From Telopea speciosissima (Eukaryota; Streptophyta; Magnoliopsida; Proteales; Proteaceae), in NCBI RefSeq assembly GCF_018873765.1, contig NC_057918.1:64668871-64732870 (forward strand): 64,000 bases of DNA. Reading direction: 5' to 3'. This document shows, in pieces, positions 23,396-35,822 of this stretch (its first letter is position 1; each line of letters opens with the position of its first letter). The notes beneath the pieces are model-generated. The model was not told where the DNA came from. It searched no databases and saw only the letters and a program-made list of their open reading frames with translations. The position numbers were made by a program, and so were the translations under genes.

Positions 23396-26300
23396 ATGGG
23401 TGACTCAGAGATGACTACAGCTACTTCTGGAGGAGATGGTCATACTAGGAATGACTTTCTTCCCTATGCTGCTGCCATTAAACTTGATGGTACGAATTAC
23501 TTAATTTGGGCCAGATCATTATCCTTGACCGTGGCTGGTAGGGGACTTGCTGGCCATCTTACTGGCACCACCAAACCATAGTTGTCACGGCGTCACGGCG
23601 ATCCAAGTCGGTGGAGGGGTGTCACGTCGATATATGGACATGTCGCTCGCCATGGCAACGACCATGTTTTATTTTTTATTTTCTCTATTTTTAATGTGTT
23701 AATAGATGTATACTCAAGCCATGTTTTATTTTTTCTCTATTGTTTCTCAAGTTTTAAGAAGAAAATTCAGAAATCGAAGAGAGAAAGAAGAAATCGAAAG
23801 AAATTGAAGAGGGAAAGAAGACAGGAAGAAGAAATCGAAGAGGGAAAGAAGACAGGAAGAAGAAATCGAAGAAGAAATCGAAGAGGGAAAGAAGAAATCG
23901 AAAGAAATTGAAGAGGGAAAGAAGAAATCGAAGAGGGAAGAAGAAATCGAAGACAGGAAGAAGAAATCAAAGAGGGACGCCATGGCGTAGGTCGCCATGC
24001 AACCCTCTCCAGCGCTAGGACGCCATGATAACTATGCACCAAACAACCTACTGAATATGGTGCTGCCCGTACTAATTGGGCTGCCAATAATGCTATGGTG
24101 ATGTCGTTTGTTTTGAATTCTATGACCACTGACCTTTCCAGTCAATATCTCCTCCTTGACACTGCTACTCAGATATGGACTACTGTCAAGGGAACTTATG
24201 GTCAATCAGGAAGTGGTGCTCAGGTTTATGAAATAAGGAAGACACTCCAAAATACTACTCAGAAGGAGATGTCTATTACTAAATACTATGCTGCTCTCAA
24301 GTGTTTATGGCGGCAATTGGATCATTATGCTCGATTTCAACCTACTACTACTACTGACATTACTGCTTATCATTCTTATGTTGATCAGTTTCGGGTCTAT
24401 GATTTCCTGGCTGGCCTCAATGATGATTATGACCCTATTTGGGTGCAAGTCCTTGGTAGGGTTCCTTTTCCCACTCTAGAGGAGACTTTTTCTTATGTTC
24501 ACAGTGAAGAGACACGAAGGGCTGCCATGATGATTACTCCCAAAGTTGAGAGATCAGCCTTACAAACTGCTGGCTCCACTCCTATTACTTCTTCTGACAG
24601 TGTTGCTACTACTACTACTACCAAAGAGCCTGTGAAGTGTGAGCATTGTCACAAACCATATCACACTACGGCTCAGTGTTGGAAATTACATGGGAAGCCT
24701 GCTGATTTTGAGGCCAAACGTGGTCGTGCTAAGTCTAAAAACAAAGCCAATCACACTGAAAGTATAGCTCCAATTCCCACTGCTGACATCGGTTTCTCCC
24801 AGGAAGAACTCCAAGCTCTACGTCGTATGTTGAACACATCCGCTGCCTCTACTACGTCTACTGCCAATTTAGGTTCCTTCTTTGCCCGTACAGGTATTTC
24901 CTTTGCTGGTCATTGTGCATCAATAGTTTCCACTCCATGGATCATAAACTCCGGGGCTACTGATCACATGACAAGTTCTTCCAGCCTTTTTAATACATAT
25001 TCTCCTGCTTCTGGTAAGGATAAAGTCAAAGTTGTTGATGGGTCCCTCTCCTCTATCTCAGGGAAAGGATCCATTGGTTGTTCTCCTTCCCTAACACTAT
25101 CATCTGTGTTGCATATTCCGAAATTTACAACTAACCTCCTTTCCATTAGCAGTATCACCAAATCTCTGAATTGTAAAGTGACTTTTTTCCCACTCACTGT
25201 GTTTTTCAGGAACTGGAATCGGGGAAGACGATTGGATCGGGTAAAATGCATGGTGGATTATACCTGCTTGATGGAGATCCTACACCTACCCAGGCTTTAC
25301 CTTCTGCATCTTTCTCTTCTGAATTACACAAATGGCACTCTAGGCTAGGCCATCCCCCTTTAGGTACTTTATCAACTTTATTTCCAGCATTAGTTAAAGA
25401 TTGTACCAAGGAAGACTTTTTTTGTGAGCCTTGTGTCTTGGCTAAATAGACACGCTCAACTTACCCTATTTCTAATAAAAGATCCACTTCCTTATTTCAT
25501 GTTATTCATACTGATGTATGGGGTCCTAGTAGGAAAGCTTCCCTTTTTGAACATCAGTGGTATGTCACTTTTATTGACTGCTATTCTAGGTTCACTTGGG
25601 TCTACCTTATGCACACAAAAAATGAAGTTTTTTCATGTTTTCAGCACTTTCATCAGTTGGTTAAGACCCAATTTAATGCCACTCTTCAAATTTTGAGGAG
25701 TGACAATGGGACAGAGTATATGGAAGGTCAGTTCAAAAAATACCTTGCTACCCATGGAATCCTTCATCAGACCAGCTATGTCGTCACTCCAGCCCAAAAT
25801 GGTGTGGCTGAGAGAAAAAACCGCCACCTCTTGGAGGTGGCTAGAGCTCTTCTATTTGCTCGCAATGTCCCTTCCCTATATTGGGGAGATGCTGTCCTTA
25901 TTACCGCCTATTTAATTAATAGGCTGCCCAGTTGGGCTCTTAATTTTAAAGCTCTTATTGAGCTATTACTTGGCTCTTCTTCCTTTATAGTCCCACCTAA
26001 GGTATTTGGCTGCTTTTGTTATGCCAGGGATACAAGGTCCCCTGATAAACTTGAATCCCGTAGTCTCCGCTGCATTTTCTTGGGTTACTCTGCTACACAG
26101 AAAGGGTACAAATGTTATTACCCTCCATCCCGTCGGACATTTGTCAGCATGGATGCTGTCTTTCATGAAAGTGTTCCATATTATGTGTCCCCACCTCTTC
26201 AGAGGGAGAGTGTTAGTGAAGATGTGCTGACTATTGACTCTCCACCTCCACTACAGTCTGCTTACCACGAGTCTGAACCAGTTCGGCCTGCCCCTAATAC

Positions 26301-28208
26301 TCCCCCTGAGTCAGGGGGAGAGGTTCCTATACGGGGGGAGACTATCTCTATTCAGGGGGAGCAATCTACCCCGGTCCAAACTCCTATCCAAAGGACTATT
26401 AGTGAATTTCAGCGGAGGATTGATGACAATACTGTGAAGACCCATGCAAGGAAACATAAGCAGGTTCAATCAACTGTTGCTCCAGTACCCATCCAATTGC
26501 CAAACCCGGATCTAGAACCTGCCTCTCCATCTGGTAATGTTCCTTCTCCTGAATTACCTATTGCTCTTCGCAAAGGTGTCAGGACTTGCACTCAGCATCC
26601 TATATCTCATGTTGTTTCTTATGACTCCCTTTCCCCATCCTTTCGTGCGTTTGTTTCCTCTCTTTCTTCTGTTCGTATTCCTAACAATTGGCAGGAAGCT
26701 CTATCAGATGGAAAGTGGAAAGCAGTTATGATGGAAGAAATGAAAGTCTTGAAGAAAAATAACACATGGGAGCTTGTGGTTCTTCCACCTAGGAAGAAAA
26801 CCGTTGGATGTAAATGGGTGTTTGTGGTAAAACAGAAGGTGGATGGCACTGTGGATAGGTATAAGGCACGACTCGTGGCCAAGGGGTTCACTCAGACATA
26901 CGGCATTGATTACCAAGAAACTTTTGCACCTGTTGCAAAGTTAAATACTGTTCGTGTGTTATTATCTTGTGCAGTCAACCTTGGATGGGATTTGCAACAG
27001 CTAGATGTAAAAAATGCCTTCCTAAATGGAGCACTGGATGAGGAGGTGTATATGGACATTCCACCAGGGTTCTATTGCGATAAAAACCAAGGAAAAGTGT
27101 ATAGGCTGAGGCATGCACTATATGGGCTAAAGCAGTCACCGCGAGCATGATTTGGCCGGTTCCACAAGGTCATGATTTCTGTGGGTTATAAGCAGAGTAA
27201 TGCTGATCACACACTCTTTATAAAGAGGACTGGTGAAAAACTCACTGTTCTTATAGTCTACGTTGATGACATAGTGGTTACTGGCAATGATGGTGATAAG
27301 ATCAGACGGTTGAAGACCTTCCTTGGACAAGAATTTGAGATTAAAGATCTAGGGAAACTACGGTACTTTCTTGGGATTGAAGTGGCCAGATCTGCTAAAG
27401 GCATTTTTCTCTCCCAAAGGAAGTATGTCCTAGACTTATTGGCTGAAACAGGGTTGTTAGGCTGCCATCCTTCAGATACTCCTATGGACCCTACTGTTTG
27501 ACTCAAGGAAAAAGAGGGTGAGCCTGTTGATAAAGGCCGGTACCAAAGACTTGTAGGGAGGCTGATTTATCTCTCACATACTCGTCCTGACATTGCTATT
27601 GCTGTGAGTACTGTGAGCCAGTTTATGCATGATCCCTACGCTTCTCATATGGAGGTTGTCCTTCGTATCTTACACTATTTGAAGTCCGCTCCTGGAAAAG
27701 GAATTCTTCTGTCTGCACAGGTCACCTATGGATAGAAGCATACACGGATGCTAATTGGGCTTGTTCTGCGGATCGTAAGTCTATTTCTGGGTATTGCTCC
27801 TTTGTAGGTGGAAATCTTGTTACATGGCGTAGCAAGAAGCAAAATGTGGTTGCTCGTTCTAGTGCTGAGGCTGAGTTTCGGGCTATGGCACAAGGTATTT
27901 GTGAGTTACTCTGGTTTAAAGGTTTGCTACAAGATCTTGGTGTTCCTATTCACCTTCCTATGATGTTGTACTGCAACAATAAGGCTACGATCAGCATAGC
28001 ACACAACCCAGTACAGCATGATCGTACCAAGCATGTTGAGGTGGATAGGCATTTCATCAAAGAAAGGTTAGAAGATGGGTTGATTTGTATTCCCTTTGTG
28101 ACATTTGCTGATCAACTTGCTGATATCTTCACTAAGGGATTGTCTGGGAAATTGTTTCATCCCAATCTAGTCAAGTTGGGCATGATCGACATCTTTGCTC
28201 CAACTTGA
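23396..28208 (+). pseudogene. gag-pol of copia element 2, broken
   Basis: Gag starts MGDSEMTTATSGG at 23396, is interrupted by the MITE at 23577-24036 and then resumes. CCHC knuckle CEHCHK...QCWK is near 24640-24690. The protease site reads NSGATDH, the expected D replaced by N (near 24950). A frameshift lies near 25205. Stops are at 25447-25449, 27148-27150 and 27499-27501, and a further frameshift is near 27720. Integrase through most of RT is open from 25609 to 27147. The YVDD box is intact near 27260. RNase H keeps TDANWA and SSAEAEF. Confidence 0.92.
23577..24036. mobile_element. hAT-type MITE inserted in gag of copia element 2
   Basis: 460 bp, CATAGTTGTCACGGCG to CGCCATGATAACTATG. It is flanked by exact CACCAAAC (23569-23576 and 24037-24044). 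The core is a purine-rich tandem repeat of gaagaaatcgaagagggaaa-like units (about 23757-23980). The gag reading resumes on the far side, so the order of insertion is clear. Confidence 0.9.
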
Positions 28209-28215
28209 AGGGGAG

Positions 28216-28483
28216 TGTTGAAATAGGCTACTTACCCGATTGGGGTAATTAGTCCTAGTCAGATTATGTTTCTCTTTCTTTTGTTTTTCTCTTTTTTATT
28301 GTTTTTCCCTCAGCCGAGTCCTATTTTGGTATTCCTAGTGGTATTAGGAATTCCTAATAGGATTAGGACTGAGGCAGCATTCCTATTTTTACTTTGATTA
28401 GTTGTAATTCAATTCAATATAAATAAAGGGCATGGGTGATCGATTTTAATCATTCAAGCATTCAGTTCATAGGGCTGTTAACA
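28216..28483 (+). repeat. 3' LTR of copia element 2
   Basis: 268 bp. By hand it shows about five substitutions and one 1-bp indel against the 5' LTR. Confidence 0.95.
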
Positions 28484-29834
28484 GAAAAGGAGGAGACAGA
28501 GACGTATGTAGGGAGAGAAGAAAAATGTGCAGTGCCAATACCATACTGTGCCCTTTAGAAATCTCTCCTATGGCGATTTGACAAGGAGGCCAACAAGAGG
28601 ATGATCATCAAGAGTTTTTTCTAAAGTGTGGACTTGGGAAGGTTGAGAAGACTAGGAAAGCGAAGGAAGTGGAAGTGGTGTCAAGGAGCAAATCTTGAAA
28701 AGCCAAAGAACCTAGAAGAGGATTGTAAAGAACACAAAGGCATGCAACTAGAACAAGTGTTGAAGAATGAAGACGAATCAGAAAATGCTCCAAGGGTGAG
28801 TAAAATGGTTGGCATCACCATTTTGGCCTTTGGGGGGAGAGAATTTTTCAAAAAGCATCTTTAATGAAAGAAAGTAGCGATCAATAAGAGGATCTTTTGA
28901 TTTGCATTGAGGTTTATTCTGTTATGAGGAAGGGTTAATATTAAGGTTGGGAGGTTCTATGGGCGGTTTCTGTTTTAGATTTCTCTCTCAAGATGGCAAG
29001 TTTTTCTTTCATTTCCGCAGTGTGAAGGCAATAGTTTTATAGTGCATGTATAAGCTCTTCCATGTACAGTGTGGATCCTCTGTATAGCCCCCTCCCTTTT
29101 TCTTTTTCTTTTTTGGGGGAGGGGGGGGGGGGGGAGGAGGGGGGTTATGCAAGAATTTCCCTTATTTTCTCTACCAGGAAAGGAAAATTTGACAATTTGT
29201 GATGCCTCAGAGACTCCTTAAAGGGGAATATTCAATATAGAAAACTGAATTACATTCTGAAAATTAACCATGTCGAGATGATTCAAATAACGATTGAGCA
29301 AATTGTTTCATCAGAGGTCATGAGTACCCAGAACTCCTGAAATACTCTTAAAAGGAGGTAGCTAGAAATCAATATCAAATAATCAGAACACTGACACTAG
29401 CCCCCAAAACAGAATTGAAATTTCAAAAATTCCTAAATTAGTATACTCTCAACAACTTTAACAAAAAAAATAGATATATATTCTCAACAACAGCTCACAA
29501 ACAAATTCTCAAGAGCCCTTGTCAAAATGAAATGCAGTGATGAAATTCATCCACAACCAATGTGACCCATAACCAAGGTCGTAGTAATAAATTCGCCATT
29601 TCATAGAGAAAACTCATATTAACAAGACATTTCCTGAAATGAATTCAGAAACCAAAGGTTTAACAGAAACAAGAAGAAAGCCCGACATTGAAGAGAATGG
29701 CATCGGAACTCAATTCAAGGGCCATTCAAATTTGACTCGGATAATAGAGAATACCCAACGTACAGAACACTTAAAGGGGGAAAGAGATAAGGAAAAAAGC
29801 AAAGAAACTACTAAAGGAACACAACCTGACCAAA
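28484..29834. other. intergenic between copia element 2 and PRXIIE
   Basis: Contains a small open frame at 28628-28864 (78 codons, lysine/glutamate rich, no family recognised) and a long G-run (about 29116-29145). The part nearest 29834 probably holds the peroxiredoxin 3' UTR. Confidence 0.4.
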
Positions 29835-30518
29835 TCAGAGAGCCTTCAGCATATCTTCAGCGCTGCTCGTCGTAAATGCACCGCCCTCCTCCAAATTCAA
29901 AACCTTAACAACCCCATCTTCCGCAAGAATAGCATACCTCCTCGACCGTACTCCCAACCCAATGGGCTTATCACTCAAGTCAAGCTCAACCCCAATAGCC
30001 CTCGTGAAATCTCCATTCCCATCCGAGAGCAACATGACTTCATCCTCAATCTTCAAATTCTCCTTCCAAGCTTTCATCACAAAGGCGTCATTCACCGAAA
30101 TGCAAGCAATGGTATCAACCCCCTTGGCCTTCAATTCACCGGACTTCTCAACGAACCCAGGAAGGTGTTTCTGAGAACAAGTCGGTGTGAAAGCTCCGGG
30201 AACTGCGAACAAGACTGCTTTCTTGCCCTTGGTGAGGTCTGAGACTGTGACGGTTTGGAGTTCTCCGGCGGAGTCGAAGTAGGAGAAGGTGGAATCGGGG
30301 AGTTTGTCGCCGACGGAAATAGTGGCGGAGATGGAGTTTTTGGTTGCGGAAGTGGTGGCGGACCTGAGAGGTGGGTGGCGGAGCCTGAGGCGGAGAGGAG
30401 CTGCGAAGAAGAAATTTGAAGAGAGGGTCTTGGGTGCAAGACGGGCTGTGGCTGAGAGAGACGTGGCTATGGGAGACGATAAGAGTCTCGCCATGGTTAG
30501 AGAAGCTGAGACCGCCAT
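29835..30518 (-). CDS. PRXIIE: chloroplast type II peroxiredoxin (PRXIIE-like)
   Basis: A thiol peroxidase that reduces H2O2 and alkyl hydroperoxides in the plastid stroma using glutaredoxin/thioredoxin-type donors. 227 aa in one exon. Residues 1 to about 62 form a Ser/Thr/Arg-rich transit peptide. The mature part starts near [13 protein letters not shown]. The catalytic motif PGAFTPTC gives P107, T111 and peroxidatic C114. The resolving Cys of the type II class is C139 ([10 protein letters not shown]). [10 protein letters not shown] (188-197) carries the conserved arginine. Length and the lack of introns match PRXIIE of other plants. The start ATG at 30516-30518 gives a complete transit peptide; a second in-frame ATG at codon 9 is possible. 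No lesion. Confidence 0.95.
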   Translation of the reverse strand: MAVSASLTMARLLSSPIATSLSATARLAPKTLSSNFFFAAPLRLRLRHPPLRSATTSATKNSISATISVGDKLPDSTFSYFDSAGELQTVTVSDLTKGKKAVLFAVPGAFTPTCSQKHLPGFVEKSGELKAKGVDTIACISVNDAFVMKAWKENLKIEDEVMLLSDGNGDFTRAIGVELDLSDKPIGLGVRSRRYAILAEDGVVKVLNLEEGGAFTTSSAEDMLKAL

Positions 30519-30951
30519 TGCTTCTTCAGTAGAAGGAAAGAGGACGAATGGTGTGTCGTGATATCAGAAAGTAAAAGTCGGAGGTTGTTGGTATTTTTGG
30601 GTGAAGCGGCAGAGACGAAGGAGTGGTGGACACAATCCACAGCTTCCACCTGGAAAATGGTTACGAATTTTCACAAAATGGCAACTCTGAAATTTTCGTT
30701 TTTTCATATTAAAAAAAAATAAAAAATAAAAAACACTCTGGACCCATAAAATGATCGGCCCACCCTCTACAAAATGTAAATCCCCTAGTCAATGCCCTTA
30801 TGCGTCCCTTCGTTGGGCCCGCGCTGGTGTAGGGGCCAAGCAACCAAGCACCATTTTTCCCAAAACATATTGATGCGTGTATGCATAGGAAAAGCGTCAA
30901 GTTCAAATAACTTTTCCCTTCAACCATGCATTGTTCTCTCTCTCTCTTTTA
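30519..30951. other. upstream region of the peroxiredoxin gene
   Basis: 5' leader and promoter of the - strand gene should lie here. I could not place a convincing TATA box. The part at 30730-30870 resembles degraded hairpin elements. Confidence 0.4.
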
Positions 30952-31198
30952 GATTTGGATCCTCTTTGGCTTGGGGTTGAGCGGCCATCGTGCTGCGCTC
31001 AACTCATAGGTTGTCATGTGGATTTGATGCAAATTCAATGGTAAGTAGACGGTGGTCTAGCATTTTTTGAATTTTGAGTGGTAATTTTGAATTGAACTCA
31101 TCTACCAACCATTGGATTTGCATCAAATCCACGTAACGGCCTGTGAGTTGAGCGCAGCACAATGACCACTCAACCCTAGGCCGCAGAGGATCCAAATC
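30952..31198. mobile_element. 247-bp hairpin element with about 92-bp arms
   Basis: gatttggatcctc...gttgagcggccatcgtgctgcgctcaactca...ggatttgatgcaaat at the left is closely the reverse complement of the right part ending ggatccaaatc. It lies just upstream of PRXIIE. Its right arm is duplicated at about 31633-31717. Confidence 0.85.
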
Positions 31199-32143
31199 TC
31201 TCTATCTCTCTCCACTGACACGAGCAACACCCCCTCTGCCCTCTCCTTTTCGATTATTCTGAAAGCCTTTGTTTTGGTTTTCTTCAAGTGCAATATGTTT
31301 CCACATCATGCAATGTTCGGATTAAATATATCATATGATTCAGATCAGATTGTGTGATCTAGTCTACACAAACCCGTTCTAGATCGAACAGAATCGACCG
31401 ATCTAAATTTGATTCATCAAATTGTGGATGAAGGGGATTAATGAGTTTGCAACAAATATTGGGAATTCTAGGTTGTACTTTGTGTTCAAGGATTTTTTTT
31501 CCACTTGTCACATTCGTTGAGTTATCAGCAAGGGGGACCTATCTAAATGTTCGATTAGAGTGGATCAAACAATGCCTCCTCTATTAACACAGAAGGTCTG
31601 AAACCAGAGCAAGATACTGAAGTCTCGTCATTGCATTTGCATCAAATCCACGTGACGGCCTATGAGTTGAGAGCAGCATGATGACCGCTCAACCCCAAGC
31701 CACAGAGGATCCAAATCTCTCTCTCTCCATTGACACGGGCAACACCCCCTCTGCCCTCTCCTTCTCGATTATTCTGAAAGCCTTTGTTTTGGTTTTCTTC
31801 AAGTGCAATATGTTTTCACATCATGTAATGTTCGGATTAAATATATCATATGATTCATATCAGATTGTGTGATCTAGTCTACACAAACCTGTTCTAGATC
31901 GAACAGAATCGACCGATCTAAATTTGATTCTTCAAATTGTGGATGAAGGGGATTAATGAGTTTGCAGCAAATATTGGGGATTCTAGGTTGTAATTTGTGT
32001 TCATGGATTTTTTTTTTCCACTTGTCACATTCGTTGAGTTATCAACAAGGGGGACTTATCTAAATGTTCGATTAGAGTGGATCCTACAATGCCTCCTCTA
32101 TTATCACAGAAGGTCCGAAACAAGAGCAAGATACCGAAGTCTC
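31109..32143 (+). repeat. tandem duplication, period 519 bp
   Basis: catcaaatcc of the first unit at 31121-31130 recurs at 31640-31649. Most of 31110-31634 is repeated at about 31629-32143 with few changes. A shorter third piece (cattcgtcgagtaatcgagaaggggg onward) lies at about 32385-32460. No coding frame is conserved. Confidence 0.85.
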
Positions 32144-32925
32144 GTCGTTTGGTTGTTATCGGTTCCATTGTATTTGCCCCGTGCTAACTTTGATATCAAC
32201 GACCATTACTTCCCCCTTCCTCAAAAATATAAAAAGCAGCAATGGCTTTTTTAGGGAAATTTTTGAATAGTTTGGTTTTTTATATTACTTGTCACATGTG
32301 TTAAAGTCACAAGGAAAATCGATCCAAATGCTAGGTTTCAAGTATTCTCTCTAATTTTGACTTGTCATGACTAGTGTCACATTCGTCGAGTAATCGAGAA
32401 GGGGGAGCTATCTAAATGCCCGACTAGAATGATTCCTACAATGCCTCCTCTATTATCACAGAAAATAAAAGGGTTTTTTAGGAAAAAATTTTGAGTAGTC
32501 CCGTTTTTTTATCACTTATCACATGTGTTGAAGTCACTAAGAAAATCGATCCAAATGCTAGGTTTCAAGTATTCCCTTCGATTTTGACTTATCATAACTA
32601 GTGCAGCAAAATAAGGTTCAGTCTAAATGGTGATGTAACCCTTAGGCAAGTAGGCATGTTGTTCTCTTAGTAATCTAATTATATATATATAAATACAGAG
32701 CAAACCCTTGTGTTTCTAAATTATACAGCCGCACCTCCTGAGTTTAGGTTAGTTGTTACAGTCAGCCCCACTCTGTTAGTTAGGTGTTACGGTGTTAATT
32801 AAGTTTGCCTTCAAATGACTAATATATCCCTAATGGGGTGTGAACATACCATTTTGCCCATAGGGCATCCCTAACTTCACACCCCCTTCCCTTGTTACTC
32901 AAATCAGAAAGAGGGTTTAGGGTTC
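32144..32925. other. intergenic, degraded repeats
   Basis: Contains two related blocks (aaatcgatccaaatgctaggtttcaagtattc near 32315 and near 32541) and sequence resembling MITE ends near 32700-32820. No gene. Confidence 0.4.
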
Positions 32926-32929
32926 TAGC

Positions 32930-33145
32930 ACTCGTAGTGCGTTTGTAAGTTGTGGAGGATGTCTCTTCTTGGAAATTCACCTTAGCTTTATTGCCTCAGA
33001 TCCTCCGAGCTTCAACATCATAAGTTCTTGCAGCTTCTTCAGCAGTGTTGAAGGTTCCTAGCCAGACACAGACCCCTTTCTAGGGTCTCTAATCTTGGCA
33101 GCTCATTTTCCCCAAGGCCGTTGTCGGATTCCTCTGTATTAGTGC
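32930..33145 (-). pseudogene. AP2/ERF domain pseudogene, group VII-like
   Basis: On -, the reading gives KRKH-stop-YRGIRQRPWGK-stop-AAKIRDPRKG. After a shift of frame it gives WLGTFNTAEEAARTYDVEA, then GNKAKVNFQEE. This is an AP2 DNA-binding domain. RQRPWGKWAAEIRDPRKG with a basic KRK stretch before it is typical of group VII ERFs. At least three stops and one indel destroy it. Only the domain region is recognisable. Confidence 0.85.
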
Positions 33146-34834
33146 TTCCTCTTTTACACCCTTAGGTTTATTTTTTTGGGTCACATGGAAAGTTATGCAT
33201 TAGAAATATACCCATGATCAAGTTCAAGTACATTCCAAAGAAAGTACGGGGGCATACCCACCAATTTACAAAGTGATGAATCATAAAATGAAATTCCAAA
33301 AGCAGCTAAGAGATGCGTTGAAGAGTTTGCAGATCACACAACATGCATAATAATAACAGAATGAAAGTGTGAAAGAAAGCTCCAAATGTCTTGCATAAAT
33401 GGTAAAATTTCCCATGGTGGATTAGAAAGATGTCTCACGTATTAATTAAATCTGCACAATCTGATTCCACCACCAAATCATGGATCTCCAACTCCAAAGC
33501 AAGCAACAAGCCTAGTCTCATAGATGCACATTCAAAATAAAGGGTAGATCTTGGAATATCTTTGAGAGCAACTGTCACACCCCGAAACCACCCCCTGGGA
33601 GGATTCAACGGCTGACCCGAATACCCGACGTATTTGGAGACCACCAGAATCCAGATGCAGTAAATACACGTCACAAGCACAACGCAATTTCAAGATAACA
33701 CGTGTTACATTGATCAGAGTGCAGGGAAAGTAAAGTGCTGTAGGTTTTATACATATTATTTACATTGAAAGTTCCAACAGCTCGATGTTCCCAAGTTCAC
33801 GACCATCAAGCCAATACACCACTATTCTAAAATATAAACAGTGAAAATTCATCCATCAAAAAGGATAGCACTAAATAAAAAAAATAAGAAGATAATGCCA
33901 CATCATCAATTCATGTTCTCCAAGTAGTCCTTTCTGCCACAAACGCATTCACCTGTAGGATCATCTAAAAAGAGAAAATTCCACAGGGGTGAGCTCCACT
34001 GAGCCCAGCAAGTAAAGGATAGACCACACACACAAGCATGCATCCTAAATGCATGGGTTCAATTTTAATATTAAATCCACCTAACAAACAAATGCCTAAG
34101 TTAGGCCTATGCTATGACAACAACTCGGGAAACGTTCTTGGTTCCTTCTTAACTGTCCCGAGATGTAACCTCAACTATTGTATGGAGCCCACAGTGGTCG
34201 TTGGTATTTTATACCTTCCCATGGGTAGACCCCGATAATCATAGCCAGGCCCTCATCCCGACGTCCTTCACACTCCTCAATGACAGGGAGCTATGATCAC
34301 CCAACACCTGAACCCCTGATGGTAAGGGTTGTAGCACTAAGGAATGACATTCCTAGCCATATGCAGTCTAAATGGCATAGTACGAGGTATATAGTGCTCG
34401 CGCATCCCATACTATGGCACACCATACCTCTCGTTTTCAAGCCGACTACGGCATCTAATCTATCACAAGCATTCACATTGCCAACCATTCCACATCATAT
34501 CATTCACAATCATAAATTATAGACAATGAAATCAATAAATATCGTAAATAAAACAGGAATAACACATGCATATGATTACTGGCAATTGTATCTAAAAATA
34601 TAATTAAACGTTCTTAAAAACAATCGAAGCCTATCCCCACTTACCTTGTTATGATCGAGATAGTGATGTTGGATTTTGTTCGGTGTCGGTGGTCAACGCG
34701 ACTTGACAAGTGAACGGTAACGTCCTACGAATGTTTAACCACATCCGGTGTTAGAAAGCGTCAAGAACTCGTGTGGAGTCCTAGGGTTACCCCGCAGTAA
34801 AGTTGGACATGGTCTAGGGTGTGTTTACAAATGA

Positions 34835-35040
34835 AACAACATCTCAGGTTGATGAGGCAGTCAACCGGGACATCGACCTGAGATGGCAGTGTTCTAAAAA
34901 TTAAAATAATTATTTTCTAGTTGATGAACCAATCAATTGGGACACCAACCTGAGATGATAGTGTTCTAAAAACCAAATTTGCATTCTCTAGTTGATGATC
35001 CAATCGACTAGGACATCGACCAGAGATGCACAGCAGTCCC
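34835..35040. repeat. three imperfect copies of a roughly 75-bp unit inside the solo LTR
   Basis: Units contain agttgatgaaccaatcaattgggacaccaacctgagat-like sequence. A fourth partial copy is near 36065-36105. Confidence 0.65.
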
Positions 35041-35667
35041 AAAAATGCAGAAAACAGAATTTGTAATGGGGCATTTTGGGCCGAATCCACATTCAATTGA
35101 TCATAGATGTTATTGCGTGATCATTATTATGAACGGGACCATCTAAAGCCAAGGTCAGGCTTACCTTGAAGTTGAAATCAAGAGATGGGTTTACTCAATT
35201 CCCTCTCAAGAAAGAAATTAAAAGAATCCATAGATTTAGGAGAAGATTAGGCAAGAGACGGGTTTAGGGGAAACAATTTGATGAAGAAGGAAGATTGGTT
35301 TCATAGAATCTAACATAATTAGGTTGAAGAGAAGATGAGGGGGTGAAGCTATTACAATCCCTTCTTCTTCCTTTCTTCTTCTTCTCCTTCTCCTTCTTTT
35401 CTTTTATTTTCTCTCCTCTCTCAATCGGCCTCTCTTCCTTTTTTTCTTCTCCTTCTTTTTTTTTCTTCTCTTTGTTTGGCAGTCAATTAGAGTAGAAAAG
35501 AGGATTGAATAGATAAGCTTTAAATTATTAATTAAACGTAACATGGGTCGGTTGAGTTTAGATAGGATTGGTTTATTTTATATCCCAAAATAACCAATGA
35601 GTTAGATAGGTTTTAATTTATATTTAAAAGTAACATGAGTCGGTTTAAGTATTTGAATAATAAGCTA

Positions 35668-35822
35668 GTTAGGTGTCAGTTTACTAAATACTTAAGATGT
35701 AATACTTTTATTTATTTTGGTTAGGTGTCAGTTTACTAGAGACTTAAGATATAATACTTTTACTTATTTTGGTTAGGTGTCAGTTTACTAAATACTTAGG
35801 ATTTAATACTTTTACTTATTTT
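35668..35822. repeat. tandem repeat of ttaggtgtcagtttacta units inside the solo LTR
   Basis: Three copies, about 58-60 bp apart, of gttaggtgtcagtttactaaatacttaagatgtaatactttta with small changes. Confidence 0.75.

Larger units (their letters stand above)
22484..28483 (+). mobile_element. Ty1-copia LTR retrotransposon 2 (defective, with nested MITE)
   Basis: 6000 bp including a 460-bp MITE. LTRs are 22484-22750 and 28216-28483. Primer site TGGTATCAGAGCC begins at 22751 and purine tract gaaggggag precedes the 3' LTR. Flanks are GAAAG (22479-22483) and GAAAA (28484-28488), an imperfect 5-bp match. It is related to element 1 in coding sequence but has a different LTR; both are in the same orientation. 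Confidence 0.93.
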